From assembly GCA_934491515.1 (NCBI GenBank), contig CAKSTF010000014.1, forward strand, positions 1 to 48,411: a DNA stretch of 48,411 nucleotides, written 5' to 3'. The position numbers and the translations under genes were made by a program. Of the stretch, positions 24,449 through 32,567 are shown one piece after another. This stretch comes from an uncultured Eubacteriales bacterium. Its GTDB lineage: Bacteria > Bacillota > Clostridia > Oscillospirales > Acutalibacteraceae. Within the stretch, counting starts at the first letter, position 1. Each line of letters starts with the position of its first letter. Under the pieces are notes generated by a model, which saw only the letters and a program-made list of their open reading frames with translations, made no database searches and was not told the origin of the DNA.

Positions 24449-25360
24449 ATGGGATTTTTCAGCAAAATCAAATCGGGACTTATTAAAACAAAGAACTCTA
24501 TTCAGAGTGGAATTACCGGTATTGTAAACAGTTTTACAAAGATTGACGAAGAACTGTTTGAAGAACTTGAAGAAGTTCTTGTTATGTCTGATATCGGTGT
24601 TACGACCGCTACCGATATCTGTGACAGGCTGCGCCGAAAAATTAAAGAAACCGGCGCTACCGACCCTGCTGTTATCAAGGGTTATATGAAAGATATAATT
24701 GTTGAAATGCTGGGTGCGGATACCGGTCTTAAACTTGACACGAAGCCTTCGGTAGTGCTTGTAATAGGCGTAAACGGTGTTGGTAAGACTACTACAATAG
24801 GCAAGTTATCGCTTTTGCTGAAAAAAGAAGGCAAGCAGGTTGTTTTGGGCGCGGCGGATACTTTCCGCGCGGCAGCAATAGATCAGTTGGGTATCTGGGC
24901 TGAGCGCGCAGGCGTTAATATGATTAAAAGTACCGAGGGGTCGGACCCCGCATCGGTAGTGTTTGACACTTTGGCGTCTGCCAAAGCCAAGGGTGCCGAT
25001 GTTGCAATATGCGACACTGCCGGCAGACTTCATAACAAGAAAAACCTTATGGATGAACTTGCAAAAATATACAGGGTAATCTCAAGGGAACTTCCGGATT
25101 CGTCTATTGAAACGCTTTTGGTGCTTGACGCCGCAACGGGCCAAAACGCCGTTAATCAGGCAAGAGAGTTTAAGAATGTTGCTCCGATTACGGGAATAGT
25201 TCTTACAAAACTTGACGGTACCGCAAAGGGCGGCATAGTTATTTCAATTCACAACGAACTCGGGATACCTGTGAAATTTGTAGGGGTAGGAGAGGGCATT
25301 GACGACCTTTTACCCTTTAATGCCCGCGAGTTTGCCGAAGGCATTTTTGACGAGGTGTGA
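24449..25360 (+). CDS. ftsY: Signal recognition particle receptor FtsY
   Basis: The SRP receptor GTPase that docks ribosomes at the membrane. ATG 24449 follows AGGGAG. The 303-residue product has a short N-terminal segment (no long acidic A domain), then the NG domain with G1 GVNGVGKTTT. ADTFRAAA, DTAGR, TKLDGTAKGG and the C-terminal VGVGEGIDDLLPF follow. It begins two bases after the smc stop. Confidence 0.97.
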   Translation: MGFFSKIKSGLIKTKNSIQSGITGIVNSFTKIDEELFEELEEVLVMSDIGVTTATDICDRLRRKIKETGATDPAVIKGYMKDIIVEMLGADTGLKLDTKPSVVLVIGVNGVGKTTTIGKLSLLLKKEGKQVVLGAADTFRAAAIDQLGIWAERAGVNMIKSTEGSDPASVVFDTLASAKAKGADVAICDTAGRLHNKKNLMDELAKIYRVISRELPDSSIETLLVLDAATGQNAVNQAREFKNVAPITGIVLTKLDGTAKGGIVISIHNELGIPVKFVGVGEGIDDLLPFNAREFAEGIFDEV

Positions 25361-25362
25361 AT

Positions 25363-25950
25363 ATGCGCTTCTTTATAGCAACAAAAAACGCTAAAAAACT
25401 TACCGAACTTGAAAGAATATTAAAACCGCTTAATGTTGAAGTGTTTTCGGAAACATTGCTTGACAGTGATTTGCCGGAAGTTGAGGAAACCGGTAAAACA
25501 TTTGCGGAAAATGCCCTGCTTAAAGCAAGGCACGGCTGCAAATTTACGGGATTTCCCACTATTGCCGATGATTCCGGTCTTTGCGTTTATGCGCTTGGCG
25601 GCGCTCCCGGCGTTTATTCTGCGCGTTATGCCGCTGAAAAGTGCGATGATGAAGCGAATATGAAAAAGTTGCTTGATAATATGAGTGGCTTAAAAGGCGA
25701 TGAGCGAAACGCCGAATTTGTTTCGGTAATAGCCTGCGTGTTTCCGGACGGCAGGGAATTCACGGTCCGGGGAAAATGCCAAGGCAGTATCGCCACCGAA
25801 AAACACGGAACCGGCGGTTTCGGCTACGACCCGTTATTTGTTACGGAATACGGCAATTTCGGTGAAATGACCGCTGAAGAAAAAGATGCCGTAAGTCATC
25901 GCGGCAAGGCGCTTAAATTACTTGCGGAAAAACTAAAAAGTTATATTTAG
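25363..25950 (+). CDS. rdgB: XTP/dITP diphosphatase (HAM1/RdgB)
   Basis: Removes non-canonical purine triphosphates. ATG 25363 is preferred over GTG 25357 because GAGGTG lies just before it. The 195-residue product begins MRFFIATKNAKKLTELE. The SGLCVYALGGAPGVYSARY and GFGYDPLF motifs bind substrate, and AEEKDAVSHRGKAL is the C-terminal signature. Its start region follows the ftsY stop directly. Confidence 0.95.
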   Translation: MRFFIATKNAKKLTELERILKPLNVEVFSETLLDSDLPEVEETGKTFAENALLKARHGCKFTGFPTIADDSGLCVYALGGAPGVYSARYAAEKCDDEANMKKLLDNMSGLKGDERNAEFVSVIACVFPDGREFTVRGKCQGSIATEKHGTGGFGYDPLFVTEYGNFGEMTAEEKDAVSHRGKALKLLAEKLKSYI

Positions 25951-25958
25951 GAGACATT

Positions 25959-26252
25959 ATGTTAAACAGCAGACAGCGTGCACAACTTCGTGCCATGGCC
26001 AACGGATATGAAACGATTTTTCAGATAGGCAAAGGCGGTCTTAACGAACAGATAGTTAAACAGACCGACGATGCGCTTGAAGCACGGGAACTTATAAAAC
26101 TGCGCGTGCTTGAAACTTCACCGCAAACGGCGCGTGAAGCAGCGGACGAACTGGCAAAGGCAGTTAATGCCGATGTTGTGCAGGTAATCGGTTCAAGATT
26201 TATTCTTTACCGCGAAAGCCGCGATTCAAAGACCATAAAGCTGGTGAAATAA
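25959..26252 (+). CDS. yhbY: YhbY-family CRM-domain RNA-binding protein
   Basis: A 97-residue single-domain CRM protein with the FQIGKGGLNEQI loop (the GxxG-like RNA-binding turn) and VVQVIGSRFILYRES. Known members bind pre-50S particles. AGGAG precedes the ATG. It is directly followed by nadD without a gap, as in many Firmicutes (yqeI-nadD-yqeK order). Confidence 0.92.
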   Translation: MLNSRQRAQLRAMANGYETIFQIGKGGLNEQIVKQTDDALEARELIKLRVLETSPQTAREAADELAKAVNADVVQVIGSRFILYRESRDSKTIKLVK

Positions 26253-26834
26253 ATGACGTTTACTGCAATTTTTGGCGGAACGTTCAACCCGTTTCATAAA
26301 GGTCATTATGATATACTCGCTTCGCTTTGTAAAAACAACAATATTGAAAAAGTTCTTGTTTTGCCGGATAGGATACCGCCGCATAAAGTCTGCAATTTTT
26401 TGGCACCCGACCTTGACCGTATAGAGATGTGCCGCATTGCCTGCAATGATTTTCAAAAAGCCGAACTTTGTTTAATAGAGTTTGAGCGCGAGGGGAAAAG
26501 TTATACTTACGATACCGTCACATTATTGAAAAAAATGTATCCCGATACCGAATTTGCGGTTGTTGTAGGTGCTGATATGTTAGCGTCTCTTGATACATGG
26601 TACAATTTTGAAAATCTTAAAAAGTCGGTTTCTTTTTTGGCTTTTAACAGAGACGGCAGCAAAGAATTTTTGAATAATCTTAACAGAATACGCGCTATGG
26701 GCGCCGATGTTACGGTTATGGAGGATATTATCACGCCCGTTTCGTCCACGCAGCTGCGCGAAAAGATTAAGGCAGAGAACATACCGCCGAAAATTTATGA
26801 TTATATAAAGGAAAAGGGGCTTTATAATGCTTAA
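26253..26834 (+). CDS. nadD: Nicotinate-nucleotide adenylyltransferase
   Basis: Forms deamido-NAD from nicotinate mononucleotide and ATP. The 193-residue nucleotidyltransferase has GGTFNPFHKGHYDI (the HxGH site) and the C-terminal SSTQLREKI (SxTxxR) motif. Its first base follows the yhbY stop codon directly, and its end overlaps yqeK by 8 bases. Confidence 0.95.
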   Translation: MTFTAIFGGTFNPFHKGHYDILASLCKNNNIEKVLVLPDRIPPHKVCNFLAPDLDRIEMCRIACNDFQKAELCLIEFEREGKSYTYDTVTLLKKMYPDTEFAVVVGADMLASLDTWYNFENLKKSVSFLAFNRDGSKEFLNNLNRIRAMGADVTVMEDIITPVSSTQLREKIKAENIPPKIYDYIKEKGLYNA

Positions 26835-27411
26835 AAACATCAATGAGTATAAGGCGATACTTAAAAGCCGACTTACCGAAAAGCGTTATTATCATTCACT
26901 GTGCGTAGCGGAAGAAGCAAAGCGTCTTGCCGAAAAATACGGTGCGGATGCCGATAAAGCCTATATTGCAGGACTTCTGCACGATATAACCAAAAATGCC
27001 GATATGCACGAGCACTTTGCCATTTTTACAAGTGCGGCCGCCGAACTTACGCCCATTGAACGCGGCGCCGAAAAACTATGGCACGCAATGTCGGGCGCTA
27101 TATTTGTAAAGAATAATTTAGGCATAAATGACAGCGAGATACTATCGGCTATACGTTATCATACAACGGCGCGCGCAGATATGACCTTGCTTGAAAAAAT
27201 ACTTTATCTTGCGGATTTTACTTCCGCCGACCGTGACTATGACGACGTGGACGTAATGCGCCGACTGGTTGACGAGTCCTTGGAATCGGCAATGATTTAT
27301 GCCTTATCTTATACGATAAAGGAACTTATAGATAAGCGTGCGGCGGTTCATCCCGATACGACCGACGCATATAATCAAACAGTTTTAAAGGAGCAGTCTT
27401 ATGTTATCTGA
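26827..27411 (+). CDS. yqeK: YqeK family HD-domain hydrolase (Ap4A hydrolase type)
   Basis: A 194-residue HD phosphohydrolase. Metal ligands are visible as H22 in RYYHSLCVA, HD in AGLLHDITKN (His51-Asp52), further histidines in KLWHAMSG and IRYHTT, and the Asp in LYLADF. Family members hydrolyse Ap4A symmetrically to two ADP. It is located between nadD and rsfS, the conserved position of yqeK. Confidence 0.93.
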   Translation: MLKNINEYKAILKSRLTEKRYYHSLCVAEEAKRLAEKYGADADKAYIAGLLHDITKNADMHEHFAIFTSAAAELTPIERGAEKLWHAMSGAIFVKNNLGINDSEILSAIRYHTTARADMTLLEKILYLADFTSADRDYDDVDVMRRLVDESLESAMIYALSYTIKELIDKRAAVHPDTTDAYNQTVLKEQSYVI

Positions 27412-27751
27412 AGAAATACTGAAAATTGCCGCTTCTGCTCTTGATGATAAAAAAGCGGAAGCAATAACCGCGCTAAAAGTTGATGAACTTACTTCGCTTA
27501 CGGAATATTTTCTTATAGCAACCGCCGCCTCTTCGGCGCATGTACGCGCTCTTACGGATGAGGTAGAGGAAAAACTATCGGAAAAAGATGTTTTGCCGCA
27601 CCATATCGAGGGGCGCTCGACAGGTTGGATTGTTCTTGACTACGGCGGCGTTATCGTTCACATATTTACCGCAAAGGAACGCGAGTTTTACGGCCTTGAC
27701 CGTATGTGGGCGGACGCAGCGGAAGTTGATATTAAAGAAATTTTTAATTAA
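27401..27751 (+). CDS. rsfS: Ribosomal silencing factor RsfS
   Basis: A 116-residue RsfS/YqeL protein that binds L14 and blocks subunit joining when nutrients fall. Family motifs are SLTEYFLIATAASSAHVRAL, HIEGRSTGWIVLDYG and VIVHIF then EREFYGLDRMW. ATG 27401 has AAAGGAGC upstream inside yqeK, with an 11-base overlap. Confidence 0.95.
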   Translation: MLSEEILKIAASALDDKKAEAITALKVDELTSLTEYFLIATAASSAHVRALTDEVEEKLSEKDVLPHHIEGRSTGWIVLDYGGVIVHIFTAKEREFYGLDRMWADAAEVDIKEIFN

Positions 27752-27771
27752 AATCACAGGGGATTTAAATT

Positions 27772-30177
27772 ATGAAATACGATTACAGTCAGATTGAAAA
27801 AAAATGGCAGAAAATCTGGGACGAGAATCAGACTTTTGCCGCTACCGATGATTACAGCAAGCCGAAATTTTTCGGTCTTGTGGAATTTCCCTATCCTTCG
27901 GGACAGGGACTTCACGTAGGTCATCCGCGTTCTTATACGGCGCTTGACATTGTTGCGCGTAAAAAACGTCTTGAGGGTTATAACGTGCTTTATCCTATGG
28001 GATGGGACGCTTTCGGTCTGCCTACCGAAAATTTTGCAATCAAGAATCATATTCATCCGGCGGTTGTTACCGAAAAAAATATAGCAAATTTTAAGCGTCA
28101 GTTAAAATCACTCGGTTTTTCTTTTGACTGGAACCGTGAGATCAACACTACCGACCCTTCATATTATAAATGGACTCAGTGGATTTTTCTTCAGCTTTAT
28201 AAAAACGGTCTTGCTTATAAAAAGCAGATGTCCGTTAACTGGTGCACCTCCTGCAAATGCGTGCTTGCCAACGAAGAGGTTGTAAACGGTGTTTGTGAAC
28301 GCTGCGGCAGCGAGGTTATCCGCAAGGAAAAAAGTCAGTGGATGCTTAAAATAACAGATTATGCCGAAAAACTGCTTGAGGGCCTTAATAATGTTGACTA
28401 TATTGAGCGCGTCAAGACTCAGCAGCGCAACTGGATAGGCCGTTCTTACGGTACGCAGCTTAAATTCACAACGACAAACGGAGATGCTTTTGAGGTTTAC
28501 ACCACTCGCTGCGACACACTTTTCGGCGCAACGTACTGCGTGCTTTCTCCCGAACATCCGCTTATTGAAAAGTGGAAAGACGAAATTAAAAATTATGATG
28601 AGGTAGAAGCGTACAAAACGGAGGCTGCACGCAAATCCGATTTTGAGCGTACCGAACTTGTAAAAGATAAAACGGGTGTTAAACTTGAAGGCGTTGCGGC
28701 AATTAACCCCGTAAACGGTAAGGAAGTCCCGATATTTATATCCGATTACGTACTTATTTCTTACGGCACGGGCGCCATTATGGCGGTTCCCGCACACGAT
28801 GAACGCGACTATGATTTTGCTAAAAAATTCGGACTTCCCATAATCGAGGTTGTTGCAGGCGGCGATGTTGAAAAGCAGGCATTTACCGATTGCAACAAGG
28901 GAATTATGGTAAATTCCGACTTCTTAAACGGTCTTACCGTAGATGAAGCAAAGGTAAAAATGCAGGAATGGCTCAGCGAAAAGGGGATAGGCGAAGAGAA
29001 GGTCAACTTCAAACTGCGCGACTGGGTATTTTCACGTCAGCGCTACTGGGGAGAGCCGATTCCTATGGTATACTGCGAAAAATGCGGCTGGGTACCGCTT
29101 CCCGAAAGCGAACTGCCCCTTGTTTTGCCCAACGTTGAATCTTACGAACCCACCGATAACGGCGAATCTCCGCTTGCAAAAATGACCGATTGGGTAAACA
29201 CCACTTGTCCGCACTGCGGCGGCAAAGCGACAAGGGAAACCGACACAATGCCCCAGTGGGCAGGTTCTTCATGGTATTTCCTGCGTTACTGCGATCCGCA
29301 CAACGATAAAGAACTTGCTTCCAAAGAGGCGCTTAAATACTGGATGCCGGTTGACTGGTACAACGGCGGTATGGAACACACAACGCTTCATCTGCTTTAC
29401 AGCCGCTTTTGGCATAAGTTCCTTTATGATATAGGCGTTGTTCCCACTGCGGAGCCTTACGCAAAGCGTACAAGTCACGGTATGATACTCGGTGAAAACG
29501 GCGAGAAGATGTCCAAATCACGCGGAAATGTTGTAAATCCGGATGATATTATCCGCGATTACGGCGCCGATACCATGCGTGTTTATGAAATGTTTATAGG
29601 CGACTTTGAAAAAGCGGCGCCCTGGAGTCAGGCTTCCATAAAGGGAAGTAAGCGTTTCCTTGAAAAGGTATACGCCCTTGCGGATATTCTTACACCCGGC
29701 AGCGGTTACAGAAAAGAACTTGAGGGTGCTTTTAATCGCACAATCAAAAAGGTTTCCGAGGATATCGAGGGCCTTAAGATGAACACGGCGATTGCCGCGC
29801 TTATGTCATTGCTTAACGAGATATATGCCACCGGCAGTATAAACCACGATGAATTTAAAACGTTAATTCTGCTTCTTAATCCTTTTGCACCGCATATTAC
29901 CGAAGAACTTTGGCAGATGGCCGGATTCGACGGTATGCTGAACGGTGCCGAGTGGCCTAAGTTTGATAAAAACAAATGTGCGGAGCAGAACGTTCAAATT
30001 GCGGTTCAGGTCAACGGAAAAATCCGCGCCCGTATAGACGTTGCAGCGGATATCGCTGCCGGCGATGCAATTGCCGCAGCAAAAGCGCAGGATTCCGTTG
30101 CTGGCGAGATTGCAGGAAAAACAGTTATCAAAGAACTTTATGTTCCGAAAAGACTTGTAAATATCGTTGTAAAGTAA
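27772..30177 (+). CDS. leuS: Leucyl-tRNA synthetase
   Basis: Charges tRNA-Leu. The 801-residue product has the HIGH-type motif PSGQGLHVGHPRSY (residues ~44-57), a zinc-like cysteine group (WCTSCKC, CERCG) and the CP1 editing domain in the middle (TTRCDTLFGATY, GTGAIMAVPAHDERD). The KMSKS motif (GEKMSKSRGNVV) and the C-terminal anticodon and leucine-specific region follow. No T-box leader exists; only 20 bases separate it from rsfS, so it is expressed from the upstream operon. Confidence 0.97.
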   Translation: MKYDYSQIEKKWQKIWDENQTFAATDDYSKPKFFGLVEFPYPSGQGLHVGHPRSYTALDIVARKKRLEGYNVLYPMGWDAFGLPTENFAIKNHIHPAVVTEKNIANFKRQLKSLGFSFDWNREINTTDPSYYKWTQWIFLQLYKNGLAYKKQMSVNWCTSCKCVLANEEVVNGVCERCGSEVIRKEKSQWMLKITDYAEKLLEGLNNVDYIERVKTQQRNWIGRSYGTQLKFTTTNGDAFEVYTTRCDTLFGATYCVLSPEHPLIEKWKDEIKNYDEVEAYKTEAARKSDFERTELVKDKTGVKLEGVAAINPVNGKEVPIFISDYVLISYGTGAIMAVPAHDERDYDFAKKFGLPIIEVVAGGDVEKQAFTDCNKGIMVNSDFLNGLTVDEAKVKMQEWLSEKGIGEEKVNFKLRDWVFSRQRYWGEPIPMVYCEKCGWVPLPESELPLVLPNVESYEPTDNGESPLAKMTDWVNTTCPHCGGKATRETDTMPQWAGSSWYFLRYCDPHNDKELASKEALKYWMPVDWYNGGMEHTTLHLLYSRFWHKFLYDIGVVPTAEPYAKRTSHGMILGENGEKMSKSRGNVVNPDDIIRDYGADTMRVYEMFIGDFEKAAPWSQASIKGSKRFLEKVYALADILTPGSGYRKELEGAFNRTIKKVSEDIEGLKMNTAIAALMSLLNEIYATGSINHDEFKTLILLLNPFAPHITEELWQMAGFDGMLNGAEWPKFDKNKCAEQNVQIAVQVNGKIRARIDVAADIAAGDAIAAAKAQDSVAGEIAGKTVIKELYVPKRLVNIVVK

Positions 30178-30261
30178 CGTTTGTTTTTGGTGCACGCACA
30201 CTGACCTTCTTTTTTGTGCAATATGTTCATTTTTTGCTTTAAAAAATATGAATTTTCTTAA

Positions 30262-30290
30262 TTGCAAAACTGTATTATATCAATTATAAT
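30262..30290 (+). promoter_or_regulatory. Promoter of the amino acid transporter operon
   Basis: TTGCAA (30262-30267), a 17-base spacer and TATAAT (30285-30290). The gap 30178-30260 after leuS is AT-rich and shows no convincing terminator. Confidence 0.82.
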
Positions 30291-30306
30291 ATATTCATTA
30301 TAATTG
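30281..30306 (+). repeat. Inverted repeat over the -10 and start point (possible operator)
   Basis: CAATTATAAT (30281-30290) and ATTATAATTG (30297-30306) form perfect 10-base arms around a 6-base centre. The palindrome covers the -10 box and the predicted start, a usual repressor position. The arms are very AT-rich, which weakens the argument. Confidence 0.5.
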
Positions 30307-30342
30307 CTCTTCAATAATAAGGGCGTTATGGGAGGAAAACTT

Positions 30343-31614
30343 ATGAAAAAAATTCTGGCATTTATTTTGGTATTTGCGCTTCTCTTCAGCTTTGCAGCAT
30401 GCGGTTCCGGTAACGGCGGCTCCAAAAGCGGTGCGGTAGCGTATGTTATTGCCGAAAAAGGTGATACCTATTCTCTCGGTCTTTCCAACAGTTTTAAGAC
30501 CGCTTTTGAAAAACTCGGCGGAACTGTTGTTATGGAGACTTTCCCGAAGAACACAACAAACTTCTCGGACTACATTCAAAAGGCAATCGATAAGAATGCG
30601 GACGTGATTTTTGCCCCCAACTCTACAACGGTTGCGGCAAACTTCCTTAAAAACGCTAACGATTTAGGTGTTGAATGTCCTATTCTTGCGGGCGACACCT
30701 GGGAACATTCGGTTATTCTTGACGCCGTTAAGGGAACCGACCTTAAGGTTTACTGCTCGACATTCTTTGATGAAAAAGATACCACTTCACCGGCAGCCGG
30801 CGAATTTGTTACCGGTTTTAAAAAGTGGCTTAACGACAACAAGGATTATTACACTATGAACGGCGGCAACGATATAGTTGCAGCGGTTTCCGCACTCGGT
30901 TTTGATGCTTACAACGTAGCGCTTAAGGCTATCCGTACCGCGGCTGAAACTAAGGGCACTGACCTTACTTCTGTTGACGTTGCAGAGGCGCTTTGGACTC
31001 TTACTTATGACGACGCGGTTGCAGGCAAACTTCAGTTTGACAGCAACGGCGACGCTATTAAAGACAGCGCGTACATAAAGAAGGCCGGCGACGGTGCTTT
31101 TGAGTTTGTAAAACTTCAGACCATAAAGAACGACGCAAAACAGGCCGGGGCGCACAAGTACGGCGATGTTAAGGGAATTAAACTTGATACCGCTTCCAAA
31201 AAAATCACCATCGGTGTGTTTGAACCTACTTCCGGCGATAATGCCGCAGGCGGCAAACAGGAAGTTATAGGCATAAGATATGCAAACTCCCTTGATAACA
31301 AAATTAAAATCGGTAACGATGAATATACGGTTGAAGTATATGTAAGCGACAACGGCTCCCTTGAAGAAAATGCCGTTACGGCGGCTTCTGCCATTGTTGA
31401 TAAGAAAGCGCTTATTTCACTTGGTTCTTACGGCTCAGGCGTTTCTATCGCTGCTGCCGATACGTTTGAAGCCGCAGGTCTTCCTGCAATCGGTATTTCC
31501 TGCACCAACGCTTCCGTTACACAGGGCAACGATTTCTACTTCCGCACCTGCTTCCTTGATCCTTTCCAGGGTTCTGTAATGGCACAGTTCGCTTGGGATC
31601 TCATTAAGAAGTAA
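30343..31614 (+). CDS. ABC transporter substrate-binding lipoprotein, apparently circularly permuted
   Basis: A LivJ-type periplasmic-binding protein. ATG 30343 follows GGGAGG. Residues 1-20 are a lipoprotein signal (AFILVFALLFSFAAC). Residues 31-261 (AVAYVIAEKGDTYSLGLSN to FVKLQTI) correspond to what family members carry after their first ~140 residues, through to the C-terminus. Residues 262-286 are a hydrophilic linker. Residues 287-423 (KITIGVFEPTSGDNAAGGK to MAQFAWDLIKK) are the canonical N-terminal part, placed last and ending exactly where the family normally continues. All sequence blocks are present, but in swapped order. It is probably a functional receptor for the Liv permease that follows; the ligand could be branched-chain or another amino acid. 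Confidence 0.85.
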   Translation: MKKILAFILVFALLFSFAACGSGNGGSKSGAVAYVIAEKGDTYSLGLSNSFKTAFEKLGGTVVMETFPKNTTNFSDYIQKAIDKNADVIFAPNSTTVAANFLKNANDLGVECPILAGDTWEHSVILDAVKGTDLKVYCSTFFDEKDTTSPAAGEFVTGFKKWLNDNKDYYTMNGGNDIVAAVSALGFDAYNVALKAIRTAAETKGTDLTSVDVAEALWTLTYDDAVAGKLQFDSNGDAIKDSAYIKKAGDGAFEFVKLQTIKNDAKQAGAHKYGDVKGIKLDTASKKITIGVFEPTSGDNAAGGKQEVIGIRYANSLDNKIKIGNDEYTVEVYVSDNGSLEENAVTAASAIVDKKALISLGSYGSGVSIAAADTFEAAGLPAIGISCTNASVTQGNDFYFRTCFLDPFQGSVMAQFAWDLIKK

Positions 31615-31635
31615 TCTGCAATAATCGGTATTTTG

Positions 31636-31670
31636 AGTACGGCAGATGCTCTGCCGTACTCTGCTTTTTT
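31636..31670 (+). terminator. Intra-operon terminator between the binding protein and livH
   Basis: A perfect 10-bp stem AGTACGGCAG/CTGCCGTACT (31636-31645 with 31651-31660) is followed by CTGC and six T. It probably lets most transcripts end after the binding protein, giving more receptor than permease. Confidence 0.8.
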
Positions 31671-31683
31671 GAAAGGTTTAATT

Positions 31684-32565
31684 ATGAATATTGTTCCGTA
31701 TCTTATCAGGGGACTTGCCACGGGCGGACAGTTTGCCCTTGTAGCAATCGGATACACAATGGTATACGGTATTCTGAAACTTATTAACTTCGCACACGGC
31801 GATCTTTTTATGCTTTCCGGCATTATGCTGATATACATTGTTGCCGATTTCCCCGTAATGCCTATCTGGGCTTCAATTGCAGTTATGATAATACTTACGG
31901 TGTTTATAGGTTTTCTTATTGAAAAATGCGCTTATTCACCGCTAAGGCAAGCACCGCGAATGTCGGTAATGATTTCGGCAATCGGTGTTTCTTATTTGCT
32001 GCAGAATCTTGTTTGTTACATAACAGGCGGTATTTCAAAACAGTTCCCCGAAATTCCGCTGCTTAGCGACAGCGTAAGACTTTTCGGCGTTAAGGATAAA
32101 CTTACCGTGTTTATTTCTCCGATAGTTGCTGTGCTTTTAATGGCTGTACTTGTTTTGATAATAAATCACACAAAATTCGGTATGTCCATGCGCGCGGTTT
32201 CGAAGGACTTTGAAACTTCCCAGTTAATGGGCGTTAAAATCAATCGCGTAATATCCGTTACGTTCGGCATCGGCGCCTTTCTTGCGGCGGTGGGCTCGGT
32301 TTTATATTTCAGCAAAAATGCCGGTATAAACCATCTTGCAGGTTCTACCCCCGGTATAAAGGCGTTTATCGCCGCTGTTGTAGGCGGTATCGGCTCCGTA
32401 CCCGGTGCGGTGGTCGGCGCACTAATAATCGGTGTTGTTGAAAGTCTTTCAAAGGCTTTCGGTTTGGCGGATTTCAGCGATGCAATATCATTTGCTTTGC
32501 TGATAATTATTCTCGTCGTTAAACCTACCGGTATTTTTGGCGAAAAAACAACGGAGAAGGTGTAA
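31684..32565 (+). CDS. livH: Branched-chain amino acid ABC transporter permease LivH
   Basis: A 293-residue inner-membrane permease with about eight hydrophobic helices. ATG 31684 follows AAAGG; reading further upstream would run through the terminator hairpin. Family signatures are GGQFALVAIGYTMVYGILKL, INFAHGDLFML and the coupling segment FIAAVVGGIGSVPGAVVGA. It forms a heterodimer with LivM. Confidence 0.93.
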   Translation: MNIVPYLIRGLATGGQFALVAIGYTMVYGILKLINFAHGDLFMLSGIMLIYIVADFPVMPIWASIAVMIILTVFIGFLIEKCAYSPLRQAPRMSVMISAIGVSYLLQNLVCYITGGISKQFPEIPLLSDSVRLFGVKDKLTVFISPIVAVLLMAVLVLIINHTKFGMSMRAVSKDFETSQLMGVKINRVISVTFGIGAFLAAVGSVLYFSKNAGINHLAGSTPGIKAFIAAVVGGIGSVPGAVVGALIIGVVESLSKAFGLADFSDAISFALLIIILVVKPTGIFGEKTTEKV

Positions 32566-32567
32566 GT

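Noticed and set aside
27752..27771. T-box or other leader before leuS
   Set aside because: Only 20 bases separate rsfS and leuS, with no room for a riboswitch.
28159..28797. Long minus-strand open frame opposite leuS
   Set aside because: It mirrors the leucyl-tRNA synthetase reading frame; there is no start signal or recognisable domain.
30251..30265. Possible CodY-box-like sequence (AATTTTCTTAATTGC) before the transporter promoter
   Set aside because: About five mismatches to the AATTTTCWGAAAATT consensus in an AT-rich stretch; not convincing.
30343..31614. Explaining the permuted binding protein as a simple assembly collapse of tandem copies
   Set aside because: It would need several novel junctions that all keep the frame, a clean linker and a stop at the exact family break point. 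It remains possible and should be tested with reads, but is less likely.
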